From assembly GCA_964531165.1 (NCBI GenBank), contig CAZHEA010000008.1, forward strand, positions 1 through 64,000: a stretch of 64,000 bases of DNA, given 5' to 3'. The notes beneath the pieces were generated by a model. It worked only from the letters and a program-made list of their open reading frames with translations, did no database searches and was not told the origin of the DNA. The DNA comes from SZUA-229 sp964531165 (lineage in GTDB: Bacteria; Pseudomonadota; Gammaproteobacteria; SZUA-229). The position numbers and the translations under genes are program-made. Below, one piece after another: positions 25,759-34,177 of the stretch (position 1 is the stretch's first letter; every line of letters starts with the position of its first letter).

Positions 25759-26505
25759 GTGCAAATTTTATTAAGTAATGATGATGGCTATCTGGCGCCG
25801 GGTTTGGCCATACTGGCGAATTGCCTGTCTAAACTGGGCGATTTGTCTGTGGTGGCACCGGACCGCAATCGCAGTGCAGCGAGTAATTCACTGACTTTAT
25901 CCCGGCCATTGAATGTACAGCTGGCGGATAATGGTTTTTATAAAGTAGATGGCACGCCAACAGACTGTGTGCATCTGGCGATTACCGGTATTCTGGAGTC
26001 AGAGCCGGATATTGTTATTTCCGGCCCCAATGATGGCCCCAATATGGGCGATGATGTGCTGTATTCGGGAACCGTAGCGGCGGCAACAGAAGGGCGTTTT
26101 CTAGGGCTGCCAGCGATTGCGGTATCAATGGGCAGCTTTGATCCGCAGCATTTTGATACTGCCTGCTGGGCAATCGAAAAGTTGATTGCCAAATTACAGC
26201 GCCAGCCACTTACTGAAGACACCATTCTAAATGTGAATGTACCGGACTTACCGGTGTCGCAAATTAAAGGCTTTCAATGCACGCGATTGGGCAATCGACA
26301 TAAGTCTTCCGGTGTAATCAAGCAGATAAATCCACGTGGAGAGGCTGTGTATTGGGTTGGTCCCCCCGGTGAAGAGCAGGATGCGGGTGAAGGGACCGAT
26401 TTTTATGCAGTAAAGCAGGGATTTATTTCAGTTACCCCTTTGCAGATTGATTTAACACGGTATGATAGCCAGCAAAATTTGCATCACTGGTTAAGTGACA
26501 TATAA
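25759..26505 (+). CDS. surE: 5'/3'-nucleotidase SurE
   Basis: Stationary-phase survival phosphatase acting on nucleoside monophosphates with a divalent metal. It is 248 residues. The metal-binding LLSNDDGYLAPG is at the very N-terminus (two adjacent Asp), and VDGTPTDCVHLAI and ISGPNDGPNMGDDVLYSGTV complete the active site. The start is GTG. It heads the surE-pcm-yqaA-nlpD-rpoS cluster. truD, which often precedes surE, is not here; an Smr gene takes that position on the other strand. Confidence 0.96.
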   Translation: MQILLSNDDGYLAPGLAILANCLSKLGDLSVVAPDRNRSAASNSLTLSRPLNVQLADNGFYKVDGTPTDCVHLAITGILESEPDIVISGPNDGPNMGDDVLYSGTVAAATEGRFLGLPAIAVSMGSFDPQHFDTACWAIEKLIAKLQRQPLTEDTILNVNVPDLPVSQIKGFQCTRLGNRHKSSGVIKQINPRGEAVYWVGPPGEEQDAGEGTDFYAVKQGFISVTPLQIDLTRYDSQQNLHHWLSDI

Positions 26506-26625
26506 ATCATAATACCCGCAGACGCGAACTAACCATTATTTTCATCAGATTTCCACGTAGGTTTTCATGTGTAACAGGCTTATAAAATAGTGAATTTATC
26601 AGATCCCAGAGTGCAGGGTATAGGC

Positions 26626-27264
26626 ATGACATCTCAACGAACCCGTGACCGGCTGGTTGAGCGTTTACGTGATAAAGGCATTCAGAATGAGCAGGTGCTG
26701 AATGTTATACGGCAGATGCCGCGCCACTTATTTGTGGATGAAGCCATGAGTTCACGTTCGTATGAAGACTCATCCTTACCGATTGGTCATGGACAAACCA
26801 TCTCTCAGCCGTTTATCGTTGCGCGCATGACCGAAGTTTTGTTGAGCCGGGGTGTGCCTGATGCAGTACTAGAAGTGGGTACAGGGTCAGGCTATCAGGC
26901 GGCGATACTGTCGCAGCTGGTGCCCAAAGTTTATTCGGTGGAACGTATTGTAGCGCTCCAGACACAGGCACGAGAGCGTTACCATATGCTGGGTATACAT
27001 AATATCTCATTAAAGCATTCAGATGGTTCCTGGGGCTGGCCACAGCATGCACCCTATAAAGCTATTATTGTTACCGCTGCTCCGGAAGAAGTACCTCAGG
27101 GGCTGCTGGATCAGCTGGATATTGGTGGCATGATGGTGATTCCGGTAGGAGGGCAGCAGGGCATCCAGAAGCTATTGCTGATTACCCGTGAGGCAGACCA
27201 GTTTGTCGAACAAGAGCTGGATGCGGTGAAGTTTGTTCCGATGCTTAAAGGTGCTTTACTGTGA
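26626..27264 (+). CDS. pcm: Protein-L-isoaspartate O-methyltransferase
   Basis: SAM-dependent repair enzyme that methylates isoaspartyl residues in aged proteins. It is 212 residues from the ATG at 26626 (MTSQRTRDRL), matching the common start of the family in pseudomonads. AGGG lies about 8 bases before this ATG; a GTG at 26590 would add 12 residues with a poorer ribosome-binding site. SAM-binding EVGTGSGYQAAIL and the family motif LPIGHGQTISQPFIVARMTE are clear. It overlaps yqaA by 4 bases. Confidence 0.95.
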   Translation: MTSQRTRDRLVERLRDKGIQNEQVLNVIRQMPRHLFVDEAMSSRSYEDSSLPIGHGQTISQPFIVARMTEVLLSRGVPDAVLEVGTGSGYQAAILSQLVPKVYSVERIVALQTQARERYHMLGIHNISLKHSDGSWGWPQHAPYKAIIVTAAPEEVPQGLLDQLDIGGMMVIPVGGQQGIQKLLLITREADQFVEQELDAVKFVPMLKGALL

Positions 27265-27839
27265 TATTTGCAGGGCTCTACAACCGGGCAATGCACTGGG
27301 CCGAACATAAGCATCGTGAGCGTTATCTGGTTGGAGTCAGCCTGTTTGAATCGTTTATATTTCCGTTGCCCACCGCCTTATTAATGATACCGATGGTGAT
27401 TGCTACACCGGATAAAGCCATCCGTCTGGCCACCATTACTACTTTGATGTCGGTGTTTGGTGCGGCGATTGGTTATTTGTTGGGCTGGGGTGCGATGAAT
27501 TATATCGAGCCCTGGATTACGCAGATGGGCTGGTTGCCACAGCTGGAAGTGGCCCGCGAAGAATTTGTAAAATATGGTGTGTTAGCGGTGGGTATAGGCG
27601 CTTTCACCCCGGCACCGTTTAAAATATTTACGCTGACAGCGGGCATGCTTTCCATGTCATTTATACCGTTTTTGCTGGTTTCGCTGGTGGGTCGTGCTGC
27701 ACACTTTTATATGATTGCCTTACTGATGGCCTGGGCGGGGCCTAAAATGGAACCGCTGGTACGTAAATATATCGAATGGCTGGGTTGGGCTGTTATTCTT
27801 TTAGCAGTGGCTGGTTTCTTAATTCATAAATACCTGTAA
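27261..27839 (+). CDS. yqaA: YqaA family membrane protein (DedA/VTT superfamily)
   Basis: 192-residue inner-membrane protein with about four or five hydrophobic segments, related to the DedA/SNARE-associated (VTT) family. Members of this broader family include lipid carriers and flippases; the function of YqaA itself is not established. FESFIFPLPTALLMIPMV and FTPAPFKIFTLTAG are typical segments. The GTG start overlaps the pcm stop, and nlpD follows 6 bases later, so it is part of the same transcript. The pcm-yqaA-nlpD order is common in gammaproteobacteria. Confidence 0.88.
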   Translation: MIFAGLYNRAMHWAEHKHRERYLVGVSLFESFIFPLPTALLMIPMVIATPDKAIRLATITTLMSVFGAAIGYLLGWGAMNYIEPWITQMGWLPQLEVAREEFVKYGVLAVGIGAFTPAPFKIFTLTAGMLSMSFIPFLLVSLVGRAAHFYMIALLMAWAGPKMEPLVRKYIEWLGWAVILLAVAGFLIHKYL

Positions 27840-27845
27840 TTACTG

Positions 27846-28877
27846 TTGAGATATTTTATTTCTAAAATCAGACTCTCGTTATTAATATTACTCACAAGTT
27901 TATTACTTGCCTGTAGTGATATGCCCAGGCAGTGGGATACACAGGGCTATACAGTCAAACGTGGTGACACGCTGTATTCAATTGCCTGGCGTTACGAGAA
28001 AGATTATCGTCAGCTGGCTCAAATTAATAATATAACAGCACCTTATGCCATATATCCTGGTCAGCGTCTGCGGATGCAGCCGTCCGATAAAGATGGTAGT
28101 GCTTTAGAAGAGTCCAGACCACAGGTATTAACTGAAAAGGTAACCGGTCGTACAGTGGTGGTGGATGAGCCACAAGAAAAAACGGCAGTTAAAACCTCAC
28201 CAAAAGCAACTCACGTAAAAGTACAGAAAAATGAAACCCTCTATGCCATTGCACGCCGCGAAGGCTATAGTCATCACCAGTTGGCACGCTGGAACCATCT
28301 ACGCTCGCCGTATGTACTAAAGCCCGGCCAACGATTACGCCTAAATCCTCCGCTGAATTCTCTGGGGGATAGATCGAGCAATCCGCAGAGTGCAAAAGCC
28401 AGTGTTTCTCAGGCCGCGCCTGTTACTAAGCCACTGGTGAGGCAGGCAGTAGTCTCTAAGCCGCTGGCAGCAGCCCCGTCTGTGGCTAAGGTGGCGTTAC
28501 CAGTTAAAGTTGATAGCTGGCATTGGCCGGTTAAAGGCCGAGTCGTGCAAACTTATAAAGCTAATGACACTGGCAGAAAAGGTATTGGTATCGCGGGTAA
28601 GCCGGGTCAGTCAGTAAAGGCCGCGGCCAGTGGCACGGTAGTGTATAGCGGTAATGGGCTTATCAATTACGGTAACCTGATTATTATAAAACACAGTCAT
28701 TCCTTTTTAAGTGCTTATGCATACAACCAGTCATTGCTGGTTAGTGAGGGGGATTCGGTAAAGCGGGGTCAGGCCATCGCAAAAATGGGCAAACGTGATG
28801 CCAGGGCTCAATTGCATTTTGAGATTCGCCGTAATGGTAAGCCGGTAAACCCGTTGTATTACCTTCCTAAGTCATAG
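27846..28877 (+). CDS. nlpD: Lipoprotein NlpD, two LysM domains and inactive M23 domain
   Basis: Outer-membrane lipoprotein that activates the amidase AmiC for daughter-cell separation. It is 343 residues with a lipobox LLAC at about residue 22. Two LysM domains bind peptidoglycan (about residues 34-78 and 117-160); E. coli NlpD has one. The C-terminal M23 domain (about 225-340) lacks the metal ligands: the first ligand region reads KGIGIAGKPGQSV with no His/Asp, and the later site reads YAYN. This is the expected regulatory, non-peptidase state of NlpD/EnvC proteins. The start is TTG. The main rpoS promoter is often inside nlpD. Confidence 0.92.
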   Translation: MRYFISKIRLSLLILLTSLLLACSDMPRQWDTQGYTVKRGDTLYSIAWRYEKDYRQLAQINNITAPYAIYPGQRLRMQPSDKDGSALEESRPQVLTEKVTGRTVVVDEPQEKTAVKTSPKATHVKVQKNETLYAIARREGYSHHQLARWNHLRSPYVLKPGQRLRLNPPLNSLGDRSSNPQSAKASVSQAAPVTKPLVRQAVVSKPLAAAPSVAKVALPVKVDSWHWPVKGRVVQTYKANDTGRKGIGIAGKPGQSVKAAASGTVVYSGNGLINYGNLIIIKHSHSFLSAYAYNQSLLVSEGDSVKRGQAIAKMGKRDARAQLHFEIRRNGKPVNPLYYLPKS

Positions 28878-29208
28878 AGTTTGGTCGTAAAATTTGCAGA
28901 TTTTGCTATCCAGTCTTCTCACTTGATATTTTCCCTTATTTGTATACAGGTTATCCCTGTGTTCGTCTTGTAATAATCACTCGTATGGGTTATTTGTCAA
29001 ATAAAATATGATAAAAATGGAATAAAATTGATGAAAAGCAAAATAAATGTGATTTTTTTCTTGTTTTCTATTTTGGTTTAGACTAAAAAGGACTATGAGT
29101 TTATGAACAACATAGGCTTACCACTCTTTTCAGAGATAAATGAGGAAATGACATAGCGCAATCTAACTTAAAATTATAATAACCTGGCTCACCTGGGGAG
29201 GGCTAAAT
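28878..29208 (+). other. 331-base rpoS leader region
   Basis: No gene is seen between nlpD and rpoS. It is AT-rich, with a long untranslated leader likely if transcription begins in nlpD as in relatives. A strong ribosome-binding site GGGGAGGG ends about 7 bases before the rpoS ATG. I could not identify a convincing anti-ribosome-binding-site hairpin by eye. Confidence 0.4.
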
Positions 29209-30297
29209 ATGACTGCAATCTGTGAAAAAAAACTACCAGAAGATTTGAATCAAGCAGGACTAAAGGTTGAAGATGATAATTCAGATATGTATCTGAATGA
29301 CATTGTCAAAGATGACGAGCTTGAATCACCATTAGAACCGGCAATAACGGCAAAAGCTAAAACAAAAACAAAAGCTAAAACAAAAGCTAAAACAAAAGTT
29401 AAAGCCAAAGCCAAAGAAACACCGGTTAAAAAGAAATATTCAGCAACAAGCGTTAATAGAAAGGAAATGGATGCAACTCGTTTGTATCTGCGTGAAATTG
29501 AGTTTTCAGCCTTATTGACCGCTAAAGAAGAAGTTTATTATTCCCGACTGTCCCGAAAAGGCGTAGGCTCAGCCCGTAAAAAAATGATTGAATGTAATTT
29601 GCGCCTGGTGGTGAAAATTGCACGTCGGTATATGAATCGTGGGCTAGCACTGTTAGACCTCATTGAAGAAGGTAATCTGGGCTTAATACGCGCGGTTGAA
29701 AAATTCGATCCTGAAAAAGGCTTTCGCTTTTCAACTTATGCTACCTGGTGGATCCGCCAGACCATTGAACGCGCATTAATGAATCAGACCCGCACCATAC
29801 GCCTCCCCATACACGTTATTAAAGAGCTCAATGTTTACTTACGTGCATCCCGCAAACTTGAGCAAACATTCGAACATGAGCCAACAGCTGATGAAATTGC
29901 CAAGTTAGTTGATCGCCCTGTCGCAAACGTTGAAAAAATGCTCGGTCTGCGTGACCGTGTAACGTCGGTTGATGTGCCGGTGGGGAAAGAAAATGATCGC
30001 CCATTACTGGAAATTATTCCAGATCAGGTAAACCCGGAACCATCTGCTATTTTACAGAATGAAGATGTGATGGCGAACCTTGAAATGTGGCTGAACCAAT
30101 TGGATGACAAACAGCATCAAGTGGTAATTCGTCGCTTTGGTTTACATGGCCATGAGCGCACTACGCTGGAAGAAGTGGGTCGTGAACTGGGGGTTACCCG
30201 TGAGCGGGTTCGCCAGATTCAGATGGATGCTCTGCGTCATCTGCGTAAAATTCTGGAAAGCCACGGTTTTTCAGAAGAGTTATTACTGAATGATTGA
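29209..30297 (+). CDS. rpoS: RNA polymerase sigma factor RpoS
   Basis: Sigma-38, the general stress and stationary-phase sigma factor. It is 362 residues (E. coli 330). Regions 1.2-4 are standard: DATRLYLREIEFSALLTAKEE, here as LYLREIEFSALLTAKEE; NLRLVVKIARRYMNRGLALL; FSTYATWWIRQTIERA; and the region 4 helix-turn-helix TLEEVGRELGVTRERVRQI. The extra length comes from an insertion at residues about 47-75, before region 1.2, made of Lys-Ala-Lys-Thr repeats. It follows nlpD as expected and ends in a strong terminator. Confidence 0.97.
   Translation: MTAICEKKLPEDLNQAGLKVEDDNSDMYLNDIVKDDELESPLEPAITAKAKTKTKAKTKAKTKVKAKAKETPVKKKYSATSVNRKEMDATRLYLREIEFSALLTAKEEVYYSRLSRKGVGSARKKMIECNLRLVVKIARRYMNRGLALLDLIEEGNLGLIRAVEKFDPEKGFRFSTYATWWIRQTIERALMNQTRTIRLPIHVIKELNVYLRASRKLEQTFEHEPTADEIAKLVDRPVANVEKMLGLRDRVTSVDVPVGKENDRPLLEIIPDQVNPEPSAILQNEDVMANLEMWLNQLDDKQHQVVIRRFGLHGHERTTLEEVGRELGVTRERVRQIQMDALRHLRKILESHGFSEELLLND
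29350..29420 (+). repeat. In-frame 12-base tandem repeat in rpoS
   Basis: Imperfect tandem copies of a 12-base unit (AAAACAAAAGCT) encode Lys-Thr-Lys-Ala repeats, decaying into AAAGCC units at the 3' end. The unit is a multiple of three, so copy-number changes would keep the frame. Confidence 0.85.
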
Positions 30298-30332
30298 ATG
30301 GAATAACTAATAATTATAATCGTGTGATCCTT

Positions 30333-30358
30333 AGGGAGGCTTCAAGCCTCCCTTTTTT
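30333..30358 (+). terminator. Rho-independent terminator of rpoS
   Basis: A near-perfect 10-bp palindrome (AGGGAGGCTT and AAGCCTCCCT around a single C) is followed by six Ts. It lies 35 bases after the rpoS stop. Confidence 0.92.
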
Positions 30359-30492
30359 ATGGTTAAGCAAAAAAGCGGGAGAATGTAATGCTGTTTGCAA
30401 ATAACCGAAATGTTTTTAGGTTATATTTCTATATCAGGCTTTTGTTTGCCCACATTGGTGTTCATTTGCAGTAAATATCTTTTGATTCTCAG

Positions 30493-30861
30493 CTATAAAA
30501 TAATCCCTGCAATTACCGAGCGGTCTTCAGACACCAGTACATTATAGGTACGGCATGCCGCACCCGAATCCATAAATTCTACCCCTACTCCCTGTTCGAT
30601 AGCCGGTGCATAACTGGCCGGATGTGGAAACACTAATGATTTACCGGTGCCGATTAAAATGACTTCCGGTTTATGTGCCAGTAATGCCTGCCAGTTTTCG
30701 AGGGTCATATCTTCGATATGTAGAATACCCCAGTTATCAATCAGTACATTATTGCCGACAATCAGGCTGTTACTATAAGTTAAATTATTTATATCAATGC
30801 TGGTCTCAGTGAAGGCACGAATCACATTAGTGCCAATGGCATAATCTTCGCTGAATTTCAT
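30493..30861 (-). CDS. Mth938-like domain protein (NDUFAF3/DUF498 family)
   Basis: 122 residues, a complete single-domain member of the Mth938-like/NDUFAF3 family. Seen are the central ILHIEDMTLENWQ and the conserved ILIGTGKSLVFPHP segment, followed by VEFMDSGAACRTYNVLVSED. The mitochondrial relative assists complex I assembly; the bacterial role is not established. It is transcribed divergently from hom with 146 bases between starts. No partner genes are nearby. Confidence 0.85.
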   Translation of the reverse strand: MKFSEDYAIGTNVIRAFTETSIDINNLTYSNSLIVGNNVLIDNWGILHIEDMTLENWQALLAHKPEVILIGTGKSLVFPHPASYAPAIEQGVGVEFMDSGAACRTYNVLVSEDRSVIAGIIL

Positions 30862-31007
30862 TTTAGGTTTAGCTCTTTAATAATAGTCGGATGAATTATA
30901 CAACCATAAATCCCGCTGGTTGTGGAATATAAAAGCATTTCCCTATATCATCCACTGCAATTAAAAACATTACACGTCAGCACAAACTGACAGCGGAGAA
31001 TAAATAC

Positions 31008-32318
31008 ATGCAAGCCGTCAAAATTGGTTTAATGGGTCTGGGTACTGTGGGTGGTGGCACCGCTACGGTGTTACTGAGAAACTGTGAAGAAATTGCACGT
31101 CGGGTTGGACGTGAATTACAGGTCGTGCATGTTGCCGCACGGGATATTGCTGATCAGACCATTTTAGACGGCTCAAAAGTTAAGTTATCGGATGATGCCA
31201 GCACGGTTGTAAACGACCCGGATGTGGATATTGTAGTTGAGCTGATTGGGGGGTACTCACCGGCTAAAGAGCTGGTGCTCAAAGCCATAGAAAATGGTAA
31301 ACATGTGGTAACCGCCAATAAGGCTTTAATCGCCATGCACGGTGCGGAAATTTTTAAAGCTGCCGAAGCTAAAGGCGTTATCGTGGCTTATGAAGCAGCG
31401 GTGGCTGGTGGTATTCCGATTATCAAAGCTATTCGTGAAGGTTTATCCGCCAATAAAATTGAGTGGATTGCGGGTATTATTAATGGCACGGGCAATTTTA
31501 TTCTTACCGAAATGCGCGACAAGGGTCGTGATTTTAATGATGTGTTAAAAGAAGCACAGGCACTGGGTTATGCGGAAGCCGATCCGACCTTTGATGTTGA
31601 AGGCATCGATGCGGCGCATAAGTTGACGATTCTGGCTTCCTTATCATTTGGCATACCACTGCAATTTGATAAGACCTTTACCGAAGGTATTAGCAAAATC
31701 ACCCGTGAAGACGTGAATTTTGCCGAAGAGCTGGGATACCGTATTAAGCATTTAGGTATAGCGCGTAAAACCGATAAGGGCATAGAAATGCGCGTGCATC
31801 CCACATTGATTCCTGAAAAGCGTTTAATCGCCAATGTAGACGGCGTTATGAATGCGGTACTGGTTAAAGCTGATGCCGTTGGTCCAACCCTTTATTATGG
31901 TGCTGGAGCCGGTGCTGAGCCAACTGCGTCAGCCGTTGTGGCAGACCTGGTGGATGTTGCTCGCGCAATGGATATTTCAGTTGAAAATCGTGTCCCGAAT
32001 TTAGGATTTCAGTCATCCGCTTTAGAGGATACCCCAGTGGTGTCTGCAGATGAGTTTGAAACCTCATATTACGTGCGTATGTTAGCTGATGATCGCCCGG
32101 GTGTGCTGGCGGATGTGACTCGCATCTTTGCGGACAACGACATTTCAATTGAAGCGGTAATTCAAAAAGAACCTGCTGAAGGCCAGACCCGTGCGTGTTT
32201 AATTATGATGACATCGCGTATCATTGAAAAGAATATGTCACAGGCGTTGTCAAAAATTGAAGCGCTGGATTCTATTGAGGGTGATGTGGTTAAAATTCGA
32301 CTGGAGCATTTAGGGTAA
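31008..32318 (+). CDS. hom: Homoserine dehydrogenase
   Basis: Monofunctional NAD(P)-dependent enzyme reducing aspartate semialdehyde to homoserine, for threonine and methionine synthesis. It is 436 residues. The Rossmann loop is GLMGLGTVGGGTATVL. The substrate region has EAAVAGGIPIIKAI, IAGIINGTGNFIL and the catalytic-lysine segment DVEGIDAAHKL. A C-terminal ACT domain (about residues 350-430, starting YYVRMLADDRPGVLADVT) suggests amino-acid feedback. thrC is not downstream, although hom-thrC pairs are frequent; a palindromic repeat and convergent aat follow instead. Confidence 0.96.
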   Translation: MQAVKIGLMGLGTVGGGTATVLLRNCEEIARRVGRELQVVHVAARDIADQTILDGSKVKLSDDASTVVNDPDVDIVVELIGGYSPAKELVLKAIENGKHVVTANKALIAMHGAEIFKAAEAKGVIVAYEAAVAGGIPIIKAIREGLSANKIEWIAGIINGTGNFILTEMRDKGRDFNDVLKEAQALGYAEADPTFDVEGIDAAHKLTILASLSFGIPLQFDKTFTEGISKITREDVNFAEELGYRIKHLGIARKTDKGIEMRVHPTLIPEKRLIANVDGVMNAVLVKADAVGPTLYYGAGAGAEPTASAVVADLVDVARAMDISVENRVPNLGFQSSALEDTPVVSADEFETSYYVRMLADDRPGVLADVTRIFADNDISIEAVIQKEPAEGQTRACLIMMTSRIIEKNMSQALSKIEALDSIEGDVVKIRLEHLG

Positions 32319-32337
32319 AGATTTAAAGCTGTTGTGT

Positions 32338-32448
32338 GCAAATGAACGCAAACTAACGCAAATAAAAAGCAATAGCGTTAATTAAAGTGTAATGCGCAGC
32401 AGGCGCATAAACTAAAAAACATTTGCGTTCATTTGCGTTCATTTGCGG
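32338..32448. repeat. Palindromic element copy A (hom-aat)
   Basis: About 111 bp with inverted ends GCAAATGAACGCAAA and TTTGCGTTCATTTGC, the right end carrying an extra GTTCATTTGCG unit. It is clearly related along its length to the element at 59009-59126. Its right end runs over the last codons of the convergent aat gene, so that the C-terminal residues of Aat and its stop codon are encoded by the repeat. Confidence 0.85.
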
Positions 32449-33172
32449 ACAATATGCTGTTGCTTTTAAACTCATCAAACAGGTCCTTCCAGTTAGCCGG
32501 CATCTCAACCTCATGCGGTTGCTGTAGCACCTTTATATAGTCATCACGCGCGATCATCTTCGCGCCCAGACGTTGCAGATGTTCGGTATATACCTGCGAA
32601 TCAATCAATTTAAATCCGTGCAGCTGTAAAAACCGACACAGGTGAACCAGCGCTATTTTAGATGCATTGCTCGCACGGCTGAACATCGACTCACCGCAAA
32701 ATACCTGTCCGGTATGAATGCCGTATAAGCCCCCCACCAGCTCATCGCCATCCCAGCATTCCACGCAATGGGCCTGTCCTGCTTTATGCATATCGATATA
32801 AGCCTGACGCATTTCATCGGTAATCCAGGTGCCGGGCTGATCTTTTCGTGGCTGTGTTTCACAGGCAGAAATAACCTGCTCAAATGCGCTATCCATACGA
32901 ACTTCAAAGGCGGTGTTGCGGACGTTTTTTGCCAGACTGCGGGAAATTTTTAACTGTTCGGGATCGAGTACAAAGCGCGGGTCAGGTGACCACCATAAAA
33001 CCGGTTCACCGGGGCTGTACCAGGGAAAAATGCCCGACTGATAAGCACGGATCAGGCGTTCAAGTGATAGGTCACCGCCAGCAGCCAGTAAGCCATCAGG
33101 TTCGGTGAGGGCCGTTTGTAGTGGTGGAAATTCAGCGCTCGAATCCGGATCTAGCCATTGTAATGAGATCAT
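32429..33172 (-). CDS. aat: Leucyl/phenylalanyl-tRNA--protein transferase
   Basis: N-end-rule enzyme that adds Leu or Phe to proteins with N-terminal Arg or Lys, marking them for ClpAP. It is 247 residues (E. coli 234). Family motifs are PDGLLAAGGDLSLERLIRAY, GIFPWYSPGEPVLWWSPDPR and the GGLYGIHTGQVFCGESMFSR region. The final residues SANERK come from sequence belonging to the adjacent palindromic element, so the C-terminus has been replaced or extended by it. The partner gene bpt (ate), often next door, is not in this window. Confidence 0.95.
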   Translation of the reverse strand: MISLQWLDPDSSAEFPPLQTALTEPDGLLAAGGDLSLERLIRAYQSGIFPWYSPGEPVLWWSPDPRFVLDPEQLKISRSLAKNVRNTAFEVRMDSAFEQVISACETQPRKDQPGTWITDEMRQAYIDMHKAGQAHCVECWDGDELVGGLYGIHTGQVFCGESMFSRASNASKIALVHLCRFLQLHGFKLIDSQVYTEHLQRLGAKMIARDDYIKVLQQPHEVEMPANWKDLFDEFKSNSILSANERK

Positions 33173-33235
33173 CAGCGAAGTGTAAAAGAGCTGCTACACT
33201 AAAACAATAACAATGATAATTTTCAGGTAAATTAA

Positions 33236-34036
33236 ATGCATGAAAAATCTTTAGCTGAGCTTTATGTGCTGATGGTTGAACCATCCAGGTCACAGGCAAA
33301 ATTTATTCATCGTGAATTAAAAGGCGCGGGTATTACGCATTTCGATGTTGCGATAGACGGAGAATCTGCATTACATAGTATTTTGAAGTTTAGCCCCGAC
33401 CTGGTAATCAGTGCCATGCATTTGCCAGATATGACAGCAACTGATTTAGTTCACAGAATACGCGAAGATGAAAATTTAAAAGATGTGGCCTTTATGCTGA
33501 TCTCCAGCGAAACCGGTTTTGATTATATCGACCCGATTAAGCAGGCGGGTGTTACCGGTATTTTACCCAAACCGTTTTCCTCAGAGCAGTTAAAGCGTGG
33601 TCTGTATAATACGCTGGATATTTTAAAGCCAAACGCAATGCAGTTTGATGAGTTTAATGCGGAAGACTTAAAAGTGTTAATAGTTGATGACAGCACCATG
33701 GCTAGAAATCATATTAAACGAGTATTAAAAGGTCTAGGTATCGAAAATATAACCGAAGCTGATGATGGTGCGAATGCGGTACCATTATTGGATGAGTACT
33801 TTTTTGATTTCGTGGTTACCGATTACAATATGCCAAAAATGGATGGCAAAGCATTGCTCGAGCATATTCGCAGCAACAGTAACCAGCGTTCAATTCCGGT
33901 ACTAATGGTGACATCTGAAGGTAATATGGGTAATTTGGCAGCGGTGGAGCAGGCGGGTGTGTCCGGGATTTGTGATAAGCCTTTTGAAAGTGATACTGTG
34001 CGAGCGATGATTCAAACTATGTTGTCGGATGTTTAG
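33236..34036 (+). CDS. Tandem-receiver response regulator (first receiver degenerate)
   Basis: 266 residues made of two CheY-like receiver domains and no output domain. The second (about 145-264) is normal: Asp151/Asp152 in VLIVDDS, phospho-acceptor Asp196 in VVTDYNMPKMDG, Thr/Ser in VTSE and Lys in CDKPF. The first (about 8-128) has VEP in place of the acidic pair and Ala60 at the phospho-acceptor position (LVISAMHLP), so it probably cannot be phosphorylated. It is divergent from aat and has no kinase beside it. Such proteins may act as phosphate sinks or adapters; the role is unknown. Confidence 0.88.
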   Translation: MHEKSLAELYVLMVEPSRSQAKFIHRELKGAGITHFDVAIDGESALHSILKFSPDLVISAMHLPDMTATDLVHRIREDENLKDVAFMLISSETGFDYIDPIKQAGVTGILPKPFSSEQLKRGLYNTLDILKPNAMQFDEFNAEDLKVLIVDDSTMARNHIKRVLKGLGIENITEADDGANAVPLLDEYFFDFVVTDYNMPKMDGKALLEHIRSNSNQRSIPVLMVTSEGNMGNLAAVEQAGVSGICDKPFESDTVRAMIQTMLSDV

Positions 34037-34177
34037 CGGCTAGTCAGTCGGAATAGATTCAAGTTAAACACCGCACAGTGTTTTCAGGTATAATTTATTA
34101 AAGTGTAAACCCTATTATTTAAATATGGGTGCTTCTTCTTATAATTAATTCAAAAGTACTTAATATTTACTCTCTTC

